This document shows positions 1 through 7,250 of a DNA stretch of 20,367 nucleotides, in pieces. The translations under genes were made by a program, and so were the position numbers. Location: the NCBI GenBank assembly GCA_900757715.1, contig CAAEOZ010000102.1:1-20367 (forward strand), in the 5' to 3' direction. The DNA comes from an uncultured Veillonella sp. (GTDB taxonomy: Bacteria > Bacillota > Negativicutes > Veillonellales > Veillonellaceae). The first letter of the stretch is position 1, and every line of letters begins with the position of its first letter. The notes beneath the pieces were generated by a model, which saw only the letters and a list, made by a program, of their open reading frames with translations, searched no databases and had not been told where the DNA came from.

Positions 1-12
1 AGGCTTTCATCA

Positions 13-258
13 TTAGAATTGATTAATCATTGCCCCTAACACTAAGCTCAACACAGCAAAGATAATCCCCAATATAATCGTACATTTAGATAAGAAAGCA
101 TCTAAACCGCGTTGCTTACCACCAAAAGAAGAATCTGCTGCACCAGAAACAGCACCGCCCATGCCTGCGTTTTTGCTATTTTGTGCAACAACTACTACAA
201 TTAATAAAATAGATACGATTACTTCTACAATCATTAAGAAATTTGTCACGACTGTCAT
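13..258 (-). CDS. secG: Preprotein translocase subunit SecG
   Basis: This is the small accessory subunit of the SecYEG protein-export channel in the cytoplasmic membrane. The 81-residue product has the family layout: a hydrophobic helix at about residues 8-26, a polar loop with the typical NSKNAGMGGAVSG segment, and a second helix at about residues 58-77. Its start overlaps the sigH stop (ATGA), suggesting translational coupling. The start is uncertain. The AGGAAGG Shine-Dalgarno-like sequence directly abuts the ATG at 258, whereas a GTG at 249 lies 9 nt downstream of it, and an ATG at 234 would give the most typical N-terminus. The family call is secure; the exact start is not. Confidence 0.93.
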   Translation of the reverse strand: MTVVTNFLMIVEVIVSILLIVVVVAQNSKNAGMGGAVSGAADSSFGGKQRGLDAFLSKCTIILGIIFAVLSLVLGAMINQF

Positions 259-929
259 CCTTCCTGTGATGCTCTATGCGAGCCCAATACACGATGTTCT
301 AAATACTTCTCTAATTTACGTTTTACCCTTTGTAGCGCATTATCAATAGATTTAATACTACGATCTGTGACCTCAGCCATTTCTTGATAGGAACGTCCAT
401 CAAGGTATCCTTCCAAGACTTCCCATTCGAGATCACTTAAAATATGGCCAATATTGCGCTCAATATCATCTAATTCCTCTTGACTGATAATGAGGTCTTC
501 AGGATTTGTAATCTTTGTTGAAGATAGCATTTCAATCAATGTACGCTCAGAGTCCTCTGTATACACCGGTTTATTTAAGGATATATAGGAGTTCAAAGGC
601 GCATGTTTTTGTCTTGTAGCCGATTTAATGGCTGTAATAATTTGTCTAGTTATACAAAGTTCCGCAAAGGCTCTAAAAGACGCTAATTTATCATGTTTAA
701 AATCTCGCGTCGCCTTATAGAGTCCAATCATCCCTTCTTGGATGATATCCTCTCGATCGGCACCTACCAAAAAATAGGAGCGAGCCTTAGCTCGAACAAA
801 GTTCTTATATTTATTAACAATATAATCGATTGCAAACTCATTTTGCTCTTCCTGAGCTATGACCACAACTTGCTCATCAGTCATTTCCTTGAAATTGTAA
901 TCGGACTTGCGTGTATGAATCATTTTCAT
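255..929 (-). CDS. sigH: RNA polymerase sigma factor SigH (sigma-70 family, Spo0H type)
   Basis: An alternative sigma factor that redirects RNA polymerase. In Bacillus the family controls entry into sporulation and competence. Of its 224 residues, about 25-120 form sigma region 2, with the core-binding segment DREDIIQEGMIGLYKATRDF followed by -10 recognition residues. About 165-215 form region 4, with a helix-turn-helix around SYQEMAEVTDRSIKSIDNAL. The start is well fixed by AAGGAGG five bases upstream of the ATG. It follows yacP, as in Bacillus, but has its own promoter (971-999). If the host is a non-sporulating Negativicute, its role is more likely competence or stationary phase than sporulation; that is inference. 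Confidence 0.93.
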   Translation of the reverse strand: MKMIHTRKSDYNFKEMTDEQVVVIAQEEQNEFAIDYIVNKYKNFVRAKARSYFLVGADREDIIQEGMIGLYKATRDFKHDKLASFRAFAELCITRQIITAIKSATRQKHAPLNSYISLNKPVYTEDSERTLIEMLSSTKITNPEDLIISQEELDDIERNIGHILSDLEWEVLEGYLDGRSYQEMAEVTDRSIKSIDNALQRVKRKLEKYLEHRVLGSHRASQEG

Positions 930-970
930 AAGCTCCTCCTTACAATTGAGCGAGAAAAACCAATATATTC

Positions 971-999
971 ATTATACTGGAACAGTATATGATTTTCAA
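971..999 (-). promoter_or_regulatory. Promoter of sigH-secG with overlapping palindrome
   Basis: On the minus strand, TTGAAA (994-999) and TATAAT (971-976) are separated by exactly 17 bases. This is a near-consensus housekeeping promoter with a predicted start near 964, 35 bases before the sigH ATG. A perfect palindrome, TATACTG-GAA-CAGTATA (973-989), covers most of the -10 element and the spacer, so a bound dimeric regulator would block the promoter. Confidence 0.72.
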
Positions 1000-1002
1000 C
1001 TA

Positions 1003-1536
1003 TCAATGACCTCGACGCAATTTCTCAAGCTTTTCAGCCACTTCAGGAGATAATAAACCTCCCACTTCATTACGACGCACTGAAAATTGATCACGTCTAT
1101 GTTCATGAGCGTATTGTAATCGCTCCTCTTCCTTAGCAATACGAATCATATTTTGCAACTCACGAGCAGGAATACGCAACCCTCCAGAGCCTAGAATTTG
1201 ATTTTGTTCTGCTCCATCAGAGGTTACAACATATACATTAGTATATTTGCCTTTACGTAAAAATACCTCTCGTTCAATAAAGGAATCCGCCGTTTCTCCA
1301 TCCTCAGTATACACTTCAATGAATCCATTTGTAATGGATTCAATAGAGCCTCCAGATTTTGTATATTTACCGTCAAACACAAGGATTACTTCATAGCCCT
1401 TGAATTTCCCATAATTTAACAATCTATCTCGAAGTTCCATTCTCGCATGCTCTAAGGACTCATGAGCCAGCTTCTTCAAATGAGTCCATGCAAAAATTAC
1501 ATTGTATCCGTCTACAATTAAGATATCTTTCAGCAT
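1003..1536 (-). CDS. yacP: NYN-domain RNA-binding/nuclease protein, YacP family
   Basis: This 177-residue protein belongs to the YacP (Rae1-like) NYN/PIN-fold family. In Bacillus, Rae1 is a ribosome-associated mRNA endonuclease. The N-terminus LIVDGYNVIFAW is the family hallmark, with the first catalytic-type Asp. A second acidic block, VILVFDGKY, and a third, VVTSDGAEQNQI, complete the PIN-like metal site. The C-terminal third is charged and helical. The gene lies two bases after rlmB and keeps the mrnC-rlmB-yacP-sigH order of Bacillus. The Shine-Dalgarno is weak, so translation may be coupled to rlmB. Family call is secure; activity is inferred from relatives. Confidence 0.88.
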   Translation of the reverse strand: MLKDILIVDGYNVIFAWTHLKKLAHESLEHARMELRDRLLNYGKFKGYEVILVFDGKYTKSGGSIESITNGFIEVYTEDGETADSFIEREVFLRKGKYTNVYVVTSDGAEQNQILGSGGLRIPARELQNMIRIAKEEERLQYAHEHRRDQFSVRRNEVGGLLSPEVAEKLEKLRRGH

Positions 1537-1538
1537 AG

Positions 1539-2270
1539 TTATTTCGCTTGGCGTTGACGTACCGCCTCATACATAAGAACTGCAGCTGCAACAGATGCAT
1601 TCAAAGAATTCAAATTTCCATACATAGGAATTGTTACAAGGAAATCACAAGCTTCTTTTACAACGCGACTAATCCCCTTACCTTCATTACCAATGACGAT
1701 AACCGTAGGAATTGTCATATCAGCTTCATACAAGGTACGATCGCCTTCCATATGAGCCCCCATTACCCAAAACCCTTGTTTTTGAAGTTGTTTAATGGTT
1801 TGCGCTACATTGCCAATTTGTACAAGTGGAATTTGTTCAATAGCACCTGCAGATGTCTTTGCAACAGTAGCATTAATAGGCGCATTATGTCGTTTAGGAA
1901 TAAGTACAGCCGTCGCTCCCACACATTCAGCAGTACGAATGATGGCTCCCATATTATGTGGGTCTTCAACACCATCCGTTAAGATGAGTAAAGGAACCTC
2001 ATGTGTTGTTTCTTGTAATACCTCTCCCAATTCTTTAAATTGAACGGCCGATACAAGAGCTATAACCCCTTGATGTGGTACCTCTAAATCGTACTTATTC
2101 ATCTGCTTAACTGGTGTTGGTCTAACTTCAATCCCTTGAGATTTAGCAAGACCTACAATATCAGCTAGCCCTGTTTTTACCTTATCTTCGCTGACCAAAA
2201 TACGTTGAATAGAACGACCACTTTTAAGAGCTTCTTTAACCGCATTGCGACCTACAATATAATTATCCAT
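1539..2270 (-). CDS. rlmB: 23S rRNA 2'-O-methyltransferase, TrmH/RlmB family (SPOUT)
   Basis: Predicted to transfer a methyl group from S-adenosylmethionine to a ribose 2'-OH of 23S rRNA (Gm2251 in the E. coli RlmB system). The 243-residue protein has an N-terminal L30e-like substrate-binding domain (residues 1-75, beginning YIVGRNAVKEAL). The C-terminal SPOUT knot domain shows all three family motifs: NMGAIIRTAECVGA, VIGNEGKGIS and IPMYGNLNSLNASVAAAV. The start has a GAGGT ribosome-binding site seven bases upstream, inside the end of mrnC, with one base between the genes. The exact rRNA target cannot be told from sequence alone. Confidence 0.94.
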   Translation of the reverse strand: MDNYIVGRNAVKEALKSGRSIQRILVSEDKVKTGLADIVGLAKSQGIEVRPTPVKQMNKYDLEVPHQGVIALVSAVQFKELGEVLQETTHEVPLLILTDGVEDPHNMGAIIRTAECVGATAVLIPKRHNAPINATVAKTSAGAIEQIPLVQIGNVAQTIKQLQKQGFWVMGAHMEGDRTLYEADMTIPTVIVIGNEGKGISRVVKEACDFLVTIPMYGNLNSLNASVAAAVLMYEAVRQRQAK

Positions 2271-2271
2271 A

Positions 2272-2748
2272 CTACATACCTCGTAGAGTTATAGAAAAGG
2301 CTTGCCCCATAATATGCTGTAAGCGCTCCTCTTGGCGCGTTTCGTAAAGAAATCCTAGTACTGCTTCAAAGGCCGTACTACTGCGATATTCTTGAACAGT
2401 ACTACTTTTAGGCACATTTACATTACTATTTCTAGCACGGCGTGCAATAGCTTGTTCTTCTTCTGTGAAAGTATCTTCTATTTCTAACAATACTTTCGCC
2501 TGTGATTTAGCACAAATAAATTCAGTAACAATTGTATGCAATATCTGTACCTTTGTGATATTCATTTGCACCACGCGTTCACGCACATACATGGAGTATA
2601 CTGCATCACCGATATATGCTAGCATAACTGCATCAGCACTTAAGCACTCCTCTATTGTTCGTTTGCGCAAACGAAGCGGCTCTTCTTCAAGAGCCGTTAG
2701 TTTCTTTATCGCTTCATTCTTTAAGAATTGAAATTGTTTAAACTTCAC
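2272..2748 (-). CDS. mrnC: Mini-ribonuclease 3 (MrnC)
   Basis: A dimeric RNase III-like nuclease without a dsRNA-binding domain. In Bacillus it matures the ends of 23S rRNA. The catalytic-type segment LAYIGDAVYSMYVRERVV and the later FTEEEQAIARRARN and YRSSTAFEAVLGFLY blocks are the RNase III-domain motifs. I place the start at a GTG (2746-2748), giving 158 residues. A GGTGG lies seven bases upstream, and the gene then overlaps the cysS stop by 11 bases. A longer in-frame version reaching 2796 would lie inside the cysS 3' end and adds residues not typical of the family. Part of the cysS-mrnC-rlmB-yacP operon. Confidence 0.9.
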   Translation of the reverse strand: MKFKQFQFLKNEAIKKLTALEEEPLRLRKRTIEECLSADAVMLAYIGDAVYSMYVRERVVQMNITKVQILHTIVTEFICAKSQAKVLLEIEDTFTEEEQAIARRARNSNVNVPKSSTVQEYRSSTAFEAVLGFLYETRQEERLQHIMGQAFSITLRGM

Positions 2749-4186
2749 GTTTTTTCCACCGTGCACCTTGAGGAGAGTCCTCAATGGTAATACCAATCTC
2801 AGCTAATCGATCGCGGATACAATCAGCTAATGCCCATTGTTTTTGTTCGCGACAAGCTTGACGTACAGAAAGAATAACTTGCATTAATTCTTCGTATTCA
2901 GCAGCATTGGCGCCCGTGTTGCCTTCCCAAGCTTTTTCGAGAACGCCAATAACATCTGTCATAAATTTGAAAATGCGTTTTACTTCAGCAATTGCCTCTT
3001 GGCAAACAACGCCTTCTCTACTTGTTACTGCTTGATAATAAATATTTATTTCCTTTGCGAGACCAAACATGCTAGATGTTGCTAAAGCCGTGTTGAAGTC
3101 ATCGCTCATGGCAACCTCAAATTCTTCTTCGTATTCTTTCGCTTTTTCTAATAAACGTTGAGCTTCATCACATGCACCTGGTTCACATTTTTCAAGATAA
3201 AGAAGATTTTCGATAGCTGTGCTTAACCGTTCCAAAGATTTATTAGCTTCTTCTAAACGCTCATCAGAGAAATCTAATGGGCTACGGTAATGCGTGCTCA
3301 ATAAGAAGTAACGCAATGCATCAGGACTATATTGTTCTAAAATATCTTTTACCAAAAAGAAATTATTCAAGGACTTAGACATTTTTTCAGAATTAATAGT
3401 GATAAAACCATTATGCAACCAGTAGCGCACTGCTGGATGTTGACCAGAGCAACCTTCTGATTGAGCAATTTCATTTTCGTGATGTGGGAAAATCAAATCA
3501 CTACCACCGCCATGGAAGTCAAATTCTGTACCTAAATATTTTTGGCTCATAGCAGAACATTCAATGTGCCAACCTGGACGACCATTCCCCCATGGGCTTT
3601 CCCAATAAGGTTCACCAGGTTTTGCTGCTTTCCACAAAGCAAAGTCCATAGGATTCTTCTTACGACCATCTACTTCGATACGTGCGCCTGCTTCCATATC
3701 GTCTAATGTACGACCAGATAACTCACCATAATGTTCAAATTTCTCTACACTATAATATACATCGCCATCAAGTTCATAGGCATAGCCCTTGTCAATCAAT
3801 GTTTGAATCATAGCAATGATATCATCAATATGTGTAGATACACGTGGATAAATGTCTGCACGTTGTACACCAAGCGCATCCATTACTTCAAAATAGCTAT
3901 CAATATAACGGTTTGCAATGGTGTCCCAAGATACACCTTCACCATTAGATGTGTTGATGATTTTATCATCCACATCAGTAAAGTTTTGTACATATGTTAC
4001 TTTATAGCCTACATGTTTCATATAGCGACGAATTACGTCCCAAGTTACGAAAGGACGTGCATTGCCAATATGAGGATGATTATATGGTGTAACACCACAC
4101 ACATACATTTTAGCCTCGCCTGGTGTTACAGGATTGAATACCTCTTTTTGGCGCGTCATAGTATTATAAACAGTAATTTCTCTCAT
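2738..4186 (-). CDS. cysS: Cysteinyl-tRNA synthetase
   Basis: Class I aminoacyl-tRNA synthetase that charges tRNA-Cys in the cytoplasm. The 482-residue product has the ATP-binding HIGN (residues 39-42, HIGH motif) and KMSKS motifs. It also has the zinc-site elements: Cys30 (YVCGVTPYN), WHIECSAMS and the downstream HHENEIAQSE. The start is the ATG at 4184-4186, with GGAGG 11 bases upstream (4198-4202). The reading frame stays open to 4312, but those codons run through the T-box riboswitch and are not protein-like. It is the first gene of the operon with mrnC, rlmB and yacP and is controlled by the Cys T-box leader. Confidence 0.97.
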   Translation of the reverse strand: MREITVYNTMTRQKEVFNPVTPGEAKMYVCGVTPYNHPHIGNARPFVTWDVIRRYMKHVGYKVTYVQNFTDVDDKIINTSNGEGVSWDTIANRYIDSYFEVMDALGVQRADIYPRVSTHIDDIIAMIQTLIDKGYAYELDGDVYYSVEKFEHYGELSGRTLDDMEAGARIEVDGRKKNPMDFALWKAAKPGEPYWESPWGNGRPGWHIECSAMSQKYLGTEFDFHGGGSDLIFPHHENEIAQSEGCSGQHPAVRYWLHNGFITINSEKMSKSLNNFFLVKDILEQYSPDALRYFLLSTHYRSPLDFSDERLEEANKSLERLSTAIENLLYLEKCEPGACDEAQRLLEKAKEYEEEFEVAMSDDFNTALATSSMFGLAKEINIYYQAVTSREGVVCQEAIAEVKRIFKFMTDVIGVLEKAWEGNTGANAAEYEELMQVILSVRQACREQKQWALADCIRDRLAEIGITIEDSPQGARWKKREV

Positions 4187-4211
4187 CGTTACCGATGCCT
4201 CCATTTTTGTA

Positions 4212-4251
4212 AAATAAAAAAGACCTCTCATCTCATACAGAGACGATGGTC
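4212..4251 (-). terminator. T-box regulatory terminator in the cysS leader
   Basis: On the minus strand a hairpin (4222-4251) starts with GACC and ends with GGTC, with an inner CGTCTC/GAGATG stem. It is followed by TTTTTTATTTT (4211-4221). The 5' arm contains CGTCTCT, the same bases that close the T-box antiterminator, so the two structures exclude each other. Transcription should stop here when tRNA-Cys is charged. Confidence 0.87.
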
Positions 4252-4464
4252 CGCGGTTCCACTCTGTTAGGCACCAACAGTGGTACCCTCTCATCGCATA
4301 ACGGCGCGTCACCGGACAAACCTACCTATAATCGGAGTGTCAGCTCGTGAATGCATTTCATCTACCTATCCATGAACCCTCCCACCATCGGTTCTCGCTA
4401 AAAAGTTAGTTGTAGAGTACTTCTTTCAGTCTCAGCTATTATTATATAATCTATATTTATATAT
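4212..4464 (-). promoter_or_regulatory. T-box riboswitch, tRNA-Cys specific, upstream of cysS
   Basis: The leader RNA senses uncharged tRNA and allows read-through into cysS. Visible parts on the minus strand: the distal Stem I motif (GCGAGAACC, then GATGGTGGG) around 4378-4402; a Cys specifier codon UGC followed by A (4353-4355); and the T-box sequence AGAGTGGAACCGCGG (4251-4265). Its UGGA bulge (4258-4261) complements the UCCA 3' end expected of tRNA-Cys, whose discriminator base is U. The antiterminator pairs AGAG/GCG with CGTCTCT (4239-4245). The competing terminator is listed separately. Specifier and bulge independently agree on cysteine. Confidence 0.93.
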
Positions 4465-4470
4465 AAAATT

Positions 4471-4499
4471 ATTCTACCAATAATGCTATAGAATGTCAA
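4471..4499 (-). promoter_or_regulatory. Promoter of the T-box/cysS operon
   Basis: On the minus strand a consensus TTGACA (4494-4499) and TAGAAT (4471-4476) are separated by 17 bases. The predicted start near 4464 lies just upstream of the first T-box Stem I bases, consistent with the leader boundaries. Confidence 0.8.
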
Positions 4500-4507
4500 T
4501 AATTATA

Positions 4508-4591
4508 AGAAAAATCCTCATCTTTCAAATGTATCTATTAGTCTATCATACATGCGTATTTTAGCCAACTTAATTAGAAATGATGAGGATT
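4508..4591 (-). terminator. Long-loop inverted repeat, possible terminator of the BASS transporter gene
   Basis: AATCCTCATC (4513-4522) and GATGAGGATT (4582-4591) are exact reverse complements, ten bases each, separated by 59 bases. Read on the minus strand the second arm runs into TTTTTC, so it can act as a terminator for the transporter gene ending at 4689. It sits just before the cysS promoter. The large loop is unusual; a small RNA or unlisted leader element is an alternative. Confidence 0.45.
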
Positions 4592-4688
4592 AATATAATT
4601 AAAATATCTGACCACTATTATTACAAATAACAATAGCTTTTATAGAAAACAATGTATGGCAATTTTATTAAGCCCACATCAATTAATA

Positions 4689-5660
4689 TTATGCGTTTTC
4701 TAACTTTTCTTGATCATCATGTTTACGGCAAATCCCCGCAAAGATAGAGCCCGTAAAGTTATGAATAATGGAAAATACTGCACCTGCTACCGCAGCTTGT
4801 GGTGTAAAGTGCTTAAGCGCTAAAGATACGGATAATGCAGAGTTTTGCATAGCCACTTCGATTTGCATAGCACGACGAGATGACACATCAATACTGAGGG
4901 CTTTACATACCAAGTATGTCACAACATAACCACTCAAATTTTGTACTAAACATGCTACAAAGATAATGAAACCAGTTTCGGCAATTTGCTTCTGGTTAAC
5001 TGCAGTTACAGCTGCCAAAATAAGCAATACCGCAATAGCTGCAATTGTTGGGCATACAGATTTTACAGGTTCAATTTTTGCGCCAATAAAGTAATTCAAT
5101 ACAATTCCTAAAATAATTGGTACCAACACAATTTTTACAATAGATATAAACATTGGCATAAATTGAATTTCAATAGAAGATGTTGCACCTGCATATAATA
5201 CGACAAATAAAGGCGTTAAAATAGGTGCCAATAATGTAGATACAGTCGTTGCCGATACGGATAAAGGAACATTACCATTTGCAAGGAAGGTCATTACATT
5301 AGAAGCAGTACCTCCAGGACATGCACCTAACAAGATAAAACCAATCCCAACTTCTGGTGGAAAATTAAATGCTAAGGCTACTAAGAAACCTGCTAATGGC
5401 ATCCATAAGAATTGGATTACGGATACAAGAATAACCTTCATTGGTTGCTTAAATACATCAATAAAGACTTGAGCTGTTAATGTTAACCCCATCGCAAACA
5501 TAACAAACTGTAGCATGTAAGCAATATAAGGAGTCATCCAAGAAAATACTGCAGGTAGCATATATGCTAAAACAGCCATCAATAGTACTATCCATGATAG
5601 ATAACTATTGAATAAGTGATTAATAGAACGAATAACACTCATAAAAACACTCGCTTTCAT
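4689..5660 (-). CDS. Bile acid:sodium symporter (BASS) family transporter
   Basis: A predicted cytoplasmic-membrane, sodium-coupled transporter with about nine or ten hydrophobic segments across 323 residues. Both BASS signature regions are present: GACPGGTASNVMTFLA at about residues 112-127 and EVAMQNSALSVSLAL at about residues 268-282, which form the crossover sodium-binding region. Bacterial relatives move bile acids, pantoate or other organic anions; the substrate cannot be read from sequence. The start is uncertain between the ATG at 5660 and one at 5642, neither with a strong Shine-Dalgarno. The gene is monocistronic, with its own promoter, and sits between gltX and cysS where Bacillus carries cysE. 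Confidence 0.88.
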   Translation of the reverse strand: MKASVFMSVIRSINHLFNSYLSWIVLLMAVLAYMLPAVFSWMTPYIAYMLQFVMFAMGLTLTAQVFIDVFKQPMKVILVSVIQFLWMPLAGFLVALAFNFPPEVGIGFILLGACPGGTASNVMTFLANGNVPLSVSATTVSTLLAPILTPLFVVLYAGATSSIEIQFMPMFISIVKIVLVPIILGIVLNYFIGAKIEPVKSVCPTIAAIAVLLILAAVTAVNQKQIAETGFIIFVACLVQNLSGYVVTYLVCKALSIDVSSRRAMQIEVAMQNSALSVSLALKHFTPQAAVAGAVFSIIHNFTGSIFAGICRKHDDQEKLENA

Positions 5661-5686
5661 AATAAATCAAAATTTAATACGCCGAT

Positions 5687-5716
5687 TATTATAGCATTTC
5701 TATAGAATATTAACAA
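5687..5716 (-). promoter_or_regulatory. Probable promoter of the BASS transporter gene
   Basis: On the minus strand a perfect TATAAT (5687-5692) lies 18 bases downstream of TTGTTA (5711-5716), which matches four of six -35 bases. The predicted start is near 5680, about 20 bases before the first possible start codon. It follows the gltX terminator directly, so the transporter appears to be transcribed on its own. Confidence 0.55.
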
Positions 5717-5721
5717 CATAT

Positions 5722-5758
5722 ACAAAAAGAGTTCACATAACACCTGTTACGTGAACTC
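5722..5758 (-). terminator. Intrinsic terminator after gltX
   Basis: On the minus strand GAGTTCACGTAAC pairs with GTTATGTGAACTC (5729-5758), a 13-bp stem with one G-U pair and a four-base loop, followed by TTTTTGT. It lies 20 bases after the gltX stop and closes the operon that includes radA, yacL, ispDF and gltX. Confidence 0.88.
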
Positions 5759-5778
5759 CTTTGATTAATTGATAAAAT

Positions 5779-7248
5779 TTATTTTGTTAATGCACCTACA
5801 TTATCTAAACGATGTAAGCACTTTTCTTTACCAAGTAATGTGACAATATTATTCAAATCTGGACCATGCATTTGACCTGTTAAAGCTACACGAATTGGCA
5901 TAAATACGAATTTACCTTTTAAAGAGGTTTCTTTCATTACCGCCTTGATTGTTGCTTTTACAACTTCAGGTGTAATTTCATCAAGTTCAGCCAAGGCATT
6001 CCGGAAAGCGCCGAGAACTGTTGGGGCTGTTTCTTCCTTCAATACAGTACGCAACTCCTCTTCATGCCCCTCTTCAAGGAATACTGTTTCGCCCATAAAC
6101 AAACCTACATGATCTTTAATTTGAGCACCATAGCTAATATGATCACGGAATGTAGAGCATAACAATGTCAACCAATCGATATCAACTTGATTCAAGCTAT
6201 CTGGAGCTAAACCAACCTCTTTCAAATGTGGTAAACAAAGGTGGAATAACTCTTCATCACTCAAATTCTTCATGTAGTGGAAATTTATATGGTTTAACTT
6301 ATCAATATCAAATACAGCAGGATTTTTCGCTACCCGATCCATAGAGAAAGCCTGAATCAATTCATCTTGTGTGAAGAATTCTTCTTCACCTTCAGGAGCC
6401 CAACCAAGAAGTGCCAAGAAGTTTACAAGTGCTTCTGGCAAATAACCTAATTGTTTGTATTGTTCAACAGAGGTAGCACCATGACGTTTAGACATTTTCT
6501 TGTAGTCTTTACCAAGAATTAAGGAAATATGACCAAACTTAGGAACTTCCCAGCCAAGAGCTTCATATATGGCCATTTGTCGAGGTGTATTGGATAGATG
6601 TTCTTCTGCACGAATAACGTGAGTAATCCCCATCATATGATCGTCCATTACTACGGCAAAATTATATACAGGAATGCCATCAGATTTTACAATTACAAAA
6701 TCACCAACACCATTAGATTCAAAGGATACATGCCCACGTACCATATCATCAAAAGCATATGTTTTATTCAACGGTACACGCAAACGAATTGTAGGTTTAC
6801 GACCTTCAGAAATGTATTTAGCCTTTGTCTCTTCATCTAAGTGTTCACAATGACCGTTGTATTTCGGTGTTTCCCCATGCTCCATTTGATTTTGACGCAC
6901 CGCATCTAACTCTTCAGGGGTGCAATAACACTCATAAGCTTTACCTTCATCCAATAAGCGTTGTGTTACTTTTTTATATAAATCAAGACGTTCTGTTTGA
7001 CGGTAAGGACCATTATTACCACCTACATCAATGCCTTCATCCCAGTTCATGCCAAGCCATTGTAAGGAAGCCTTAATATTCTCTTCACTTTCACGTGTAG
7101 AACGAGTTAAATCCGTATCTTCAATGCGCAACAAAAATGTGCCTTTTTCCTTACGTGCTAATAACCAGTTAAACAAAGCAGAACGAGCACCACCAATATG
7201 GAATGGACCCGTAGGGCTTGGAGCAAAACGAACTTTCATGGAACTCAT
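5779..7248 (-). CDS. gltX: Glutamyl-tRNA synthetase
   Basis: Class I synthetase that attaches glutamate to tRNA-Glu. In organisms lacking GlnRS it also misacylates tRNA-Gln. The 489-residue product has FAPSPTGPFHIGGARSALFN (HIGH motif at 17-20) and KKMSKRHGA (KMSKS motif at 251-255). Cys107, Cys109, Cys134 and His136 form a CxC...CxH pattern like the zinc site of the E. coli enzyme. The start at 7248 has GGAGA about ten bases upstream, embedded in the end of ispDF, with two bases between the genes. A second ATG at 7239 would be too far from this site. Last gene before the terminator. Confidence 0.97.
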   Translation of the reverse strand: MSSMKVRFAPSPTGPFHIGGARSALFNWLLARKEKGTFLLRIEDTDLTRSTRESEENIKASLQWLGMNWDEGIDVGGNNGPYRQTERLDLYKKVTQRLLDEGKAYECYCTPEELDAVRQNQMEHGETPKYNGHCEHLDEETKAKYISEGRKPTIRLRVPLNKTYAFDDMVRGHVSFESNGVGDFVIVKSDGIPVYNFAVVMDDHMMGITHVIRAEEHLSNTPRQMAIYEALGWEVPKFGHISLILGKDYKKMSKRHGATSVEQYKQLGYLPEALVNFLALLGWAPEGEEEFFTQDELIQAFSMDRVAKNPAVFDIDKLNHINFHYMKNLSDEELFHLCLPHLKEVGLAPDSLNQVDIDWLTLLCSTFRDHISYGAQIKDHVGLFMGETVFLEEGHEEELRTVLKEETAPTVLGAFRNALAELDEITPEVVKATIKAVMKETSLKGKFVFMPIRVALTGQMHGPDLNNIVTLLGKEKCLHRLDNVGALTK

Positions 7249-7250
7249 GA

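Noticed and set aside
1548..1982. Plus-strand open frame of 144 codons opposite rlmB
   Set aside because: Mirror frame of a secure conserved gene; its translation has no recognisable motif.
3731..4270. Plus-strand open frame of 179 codons opposite cysS
   Set aside because: It is antisense to the cysS N-terminus and the T-box leader, has low-complexity Ile/Tyr/Cys-rich translation and no ribosome-binding site.
4187..4312. N-terminal extension of CysS to 4312
   Set aside because: These codons coincide with the T-box, antiterminator and terminator, and the true start at 4186 has a GGAGG and the family N-terminus.
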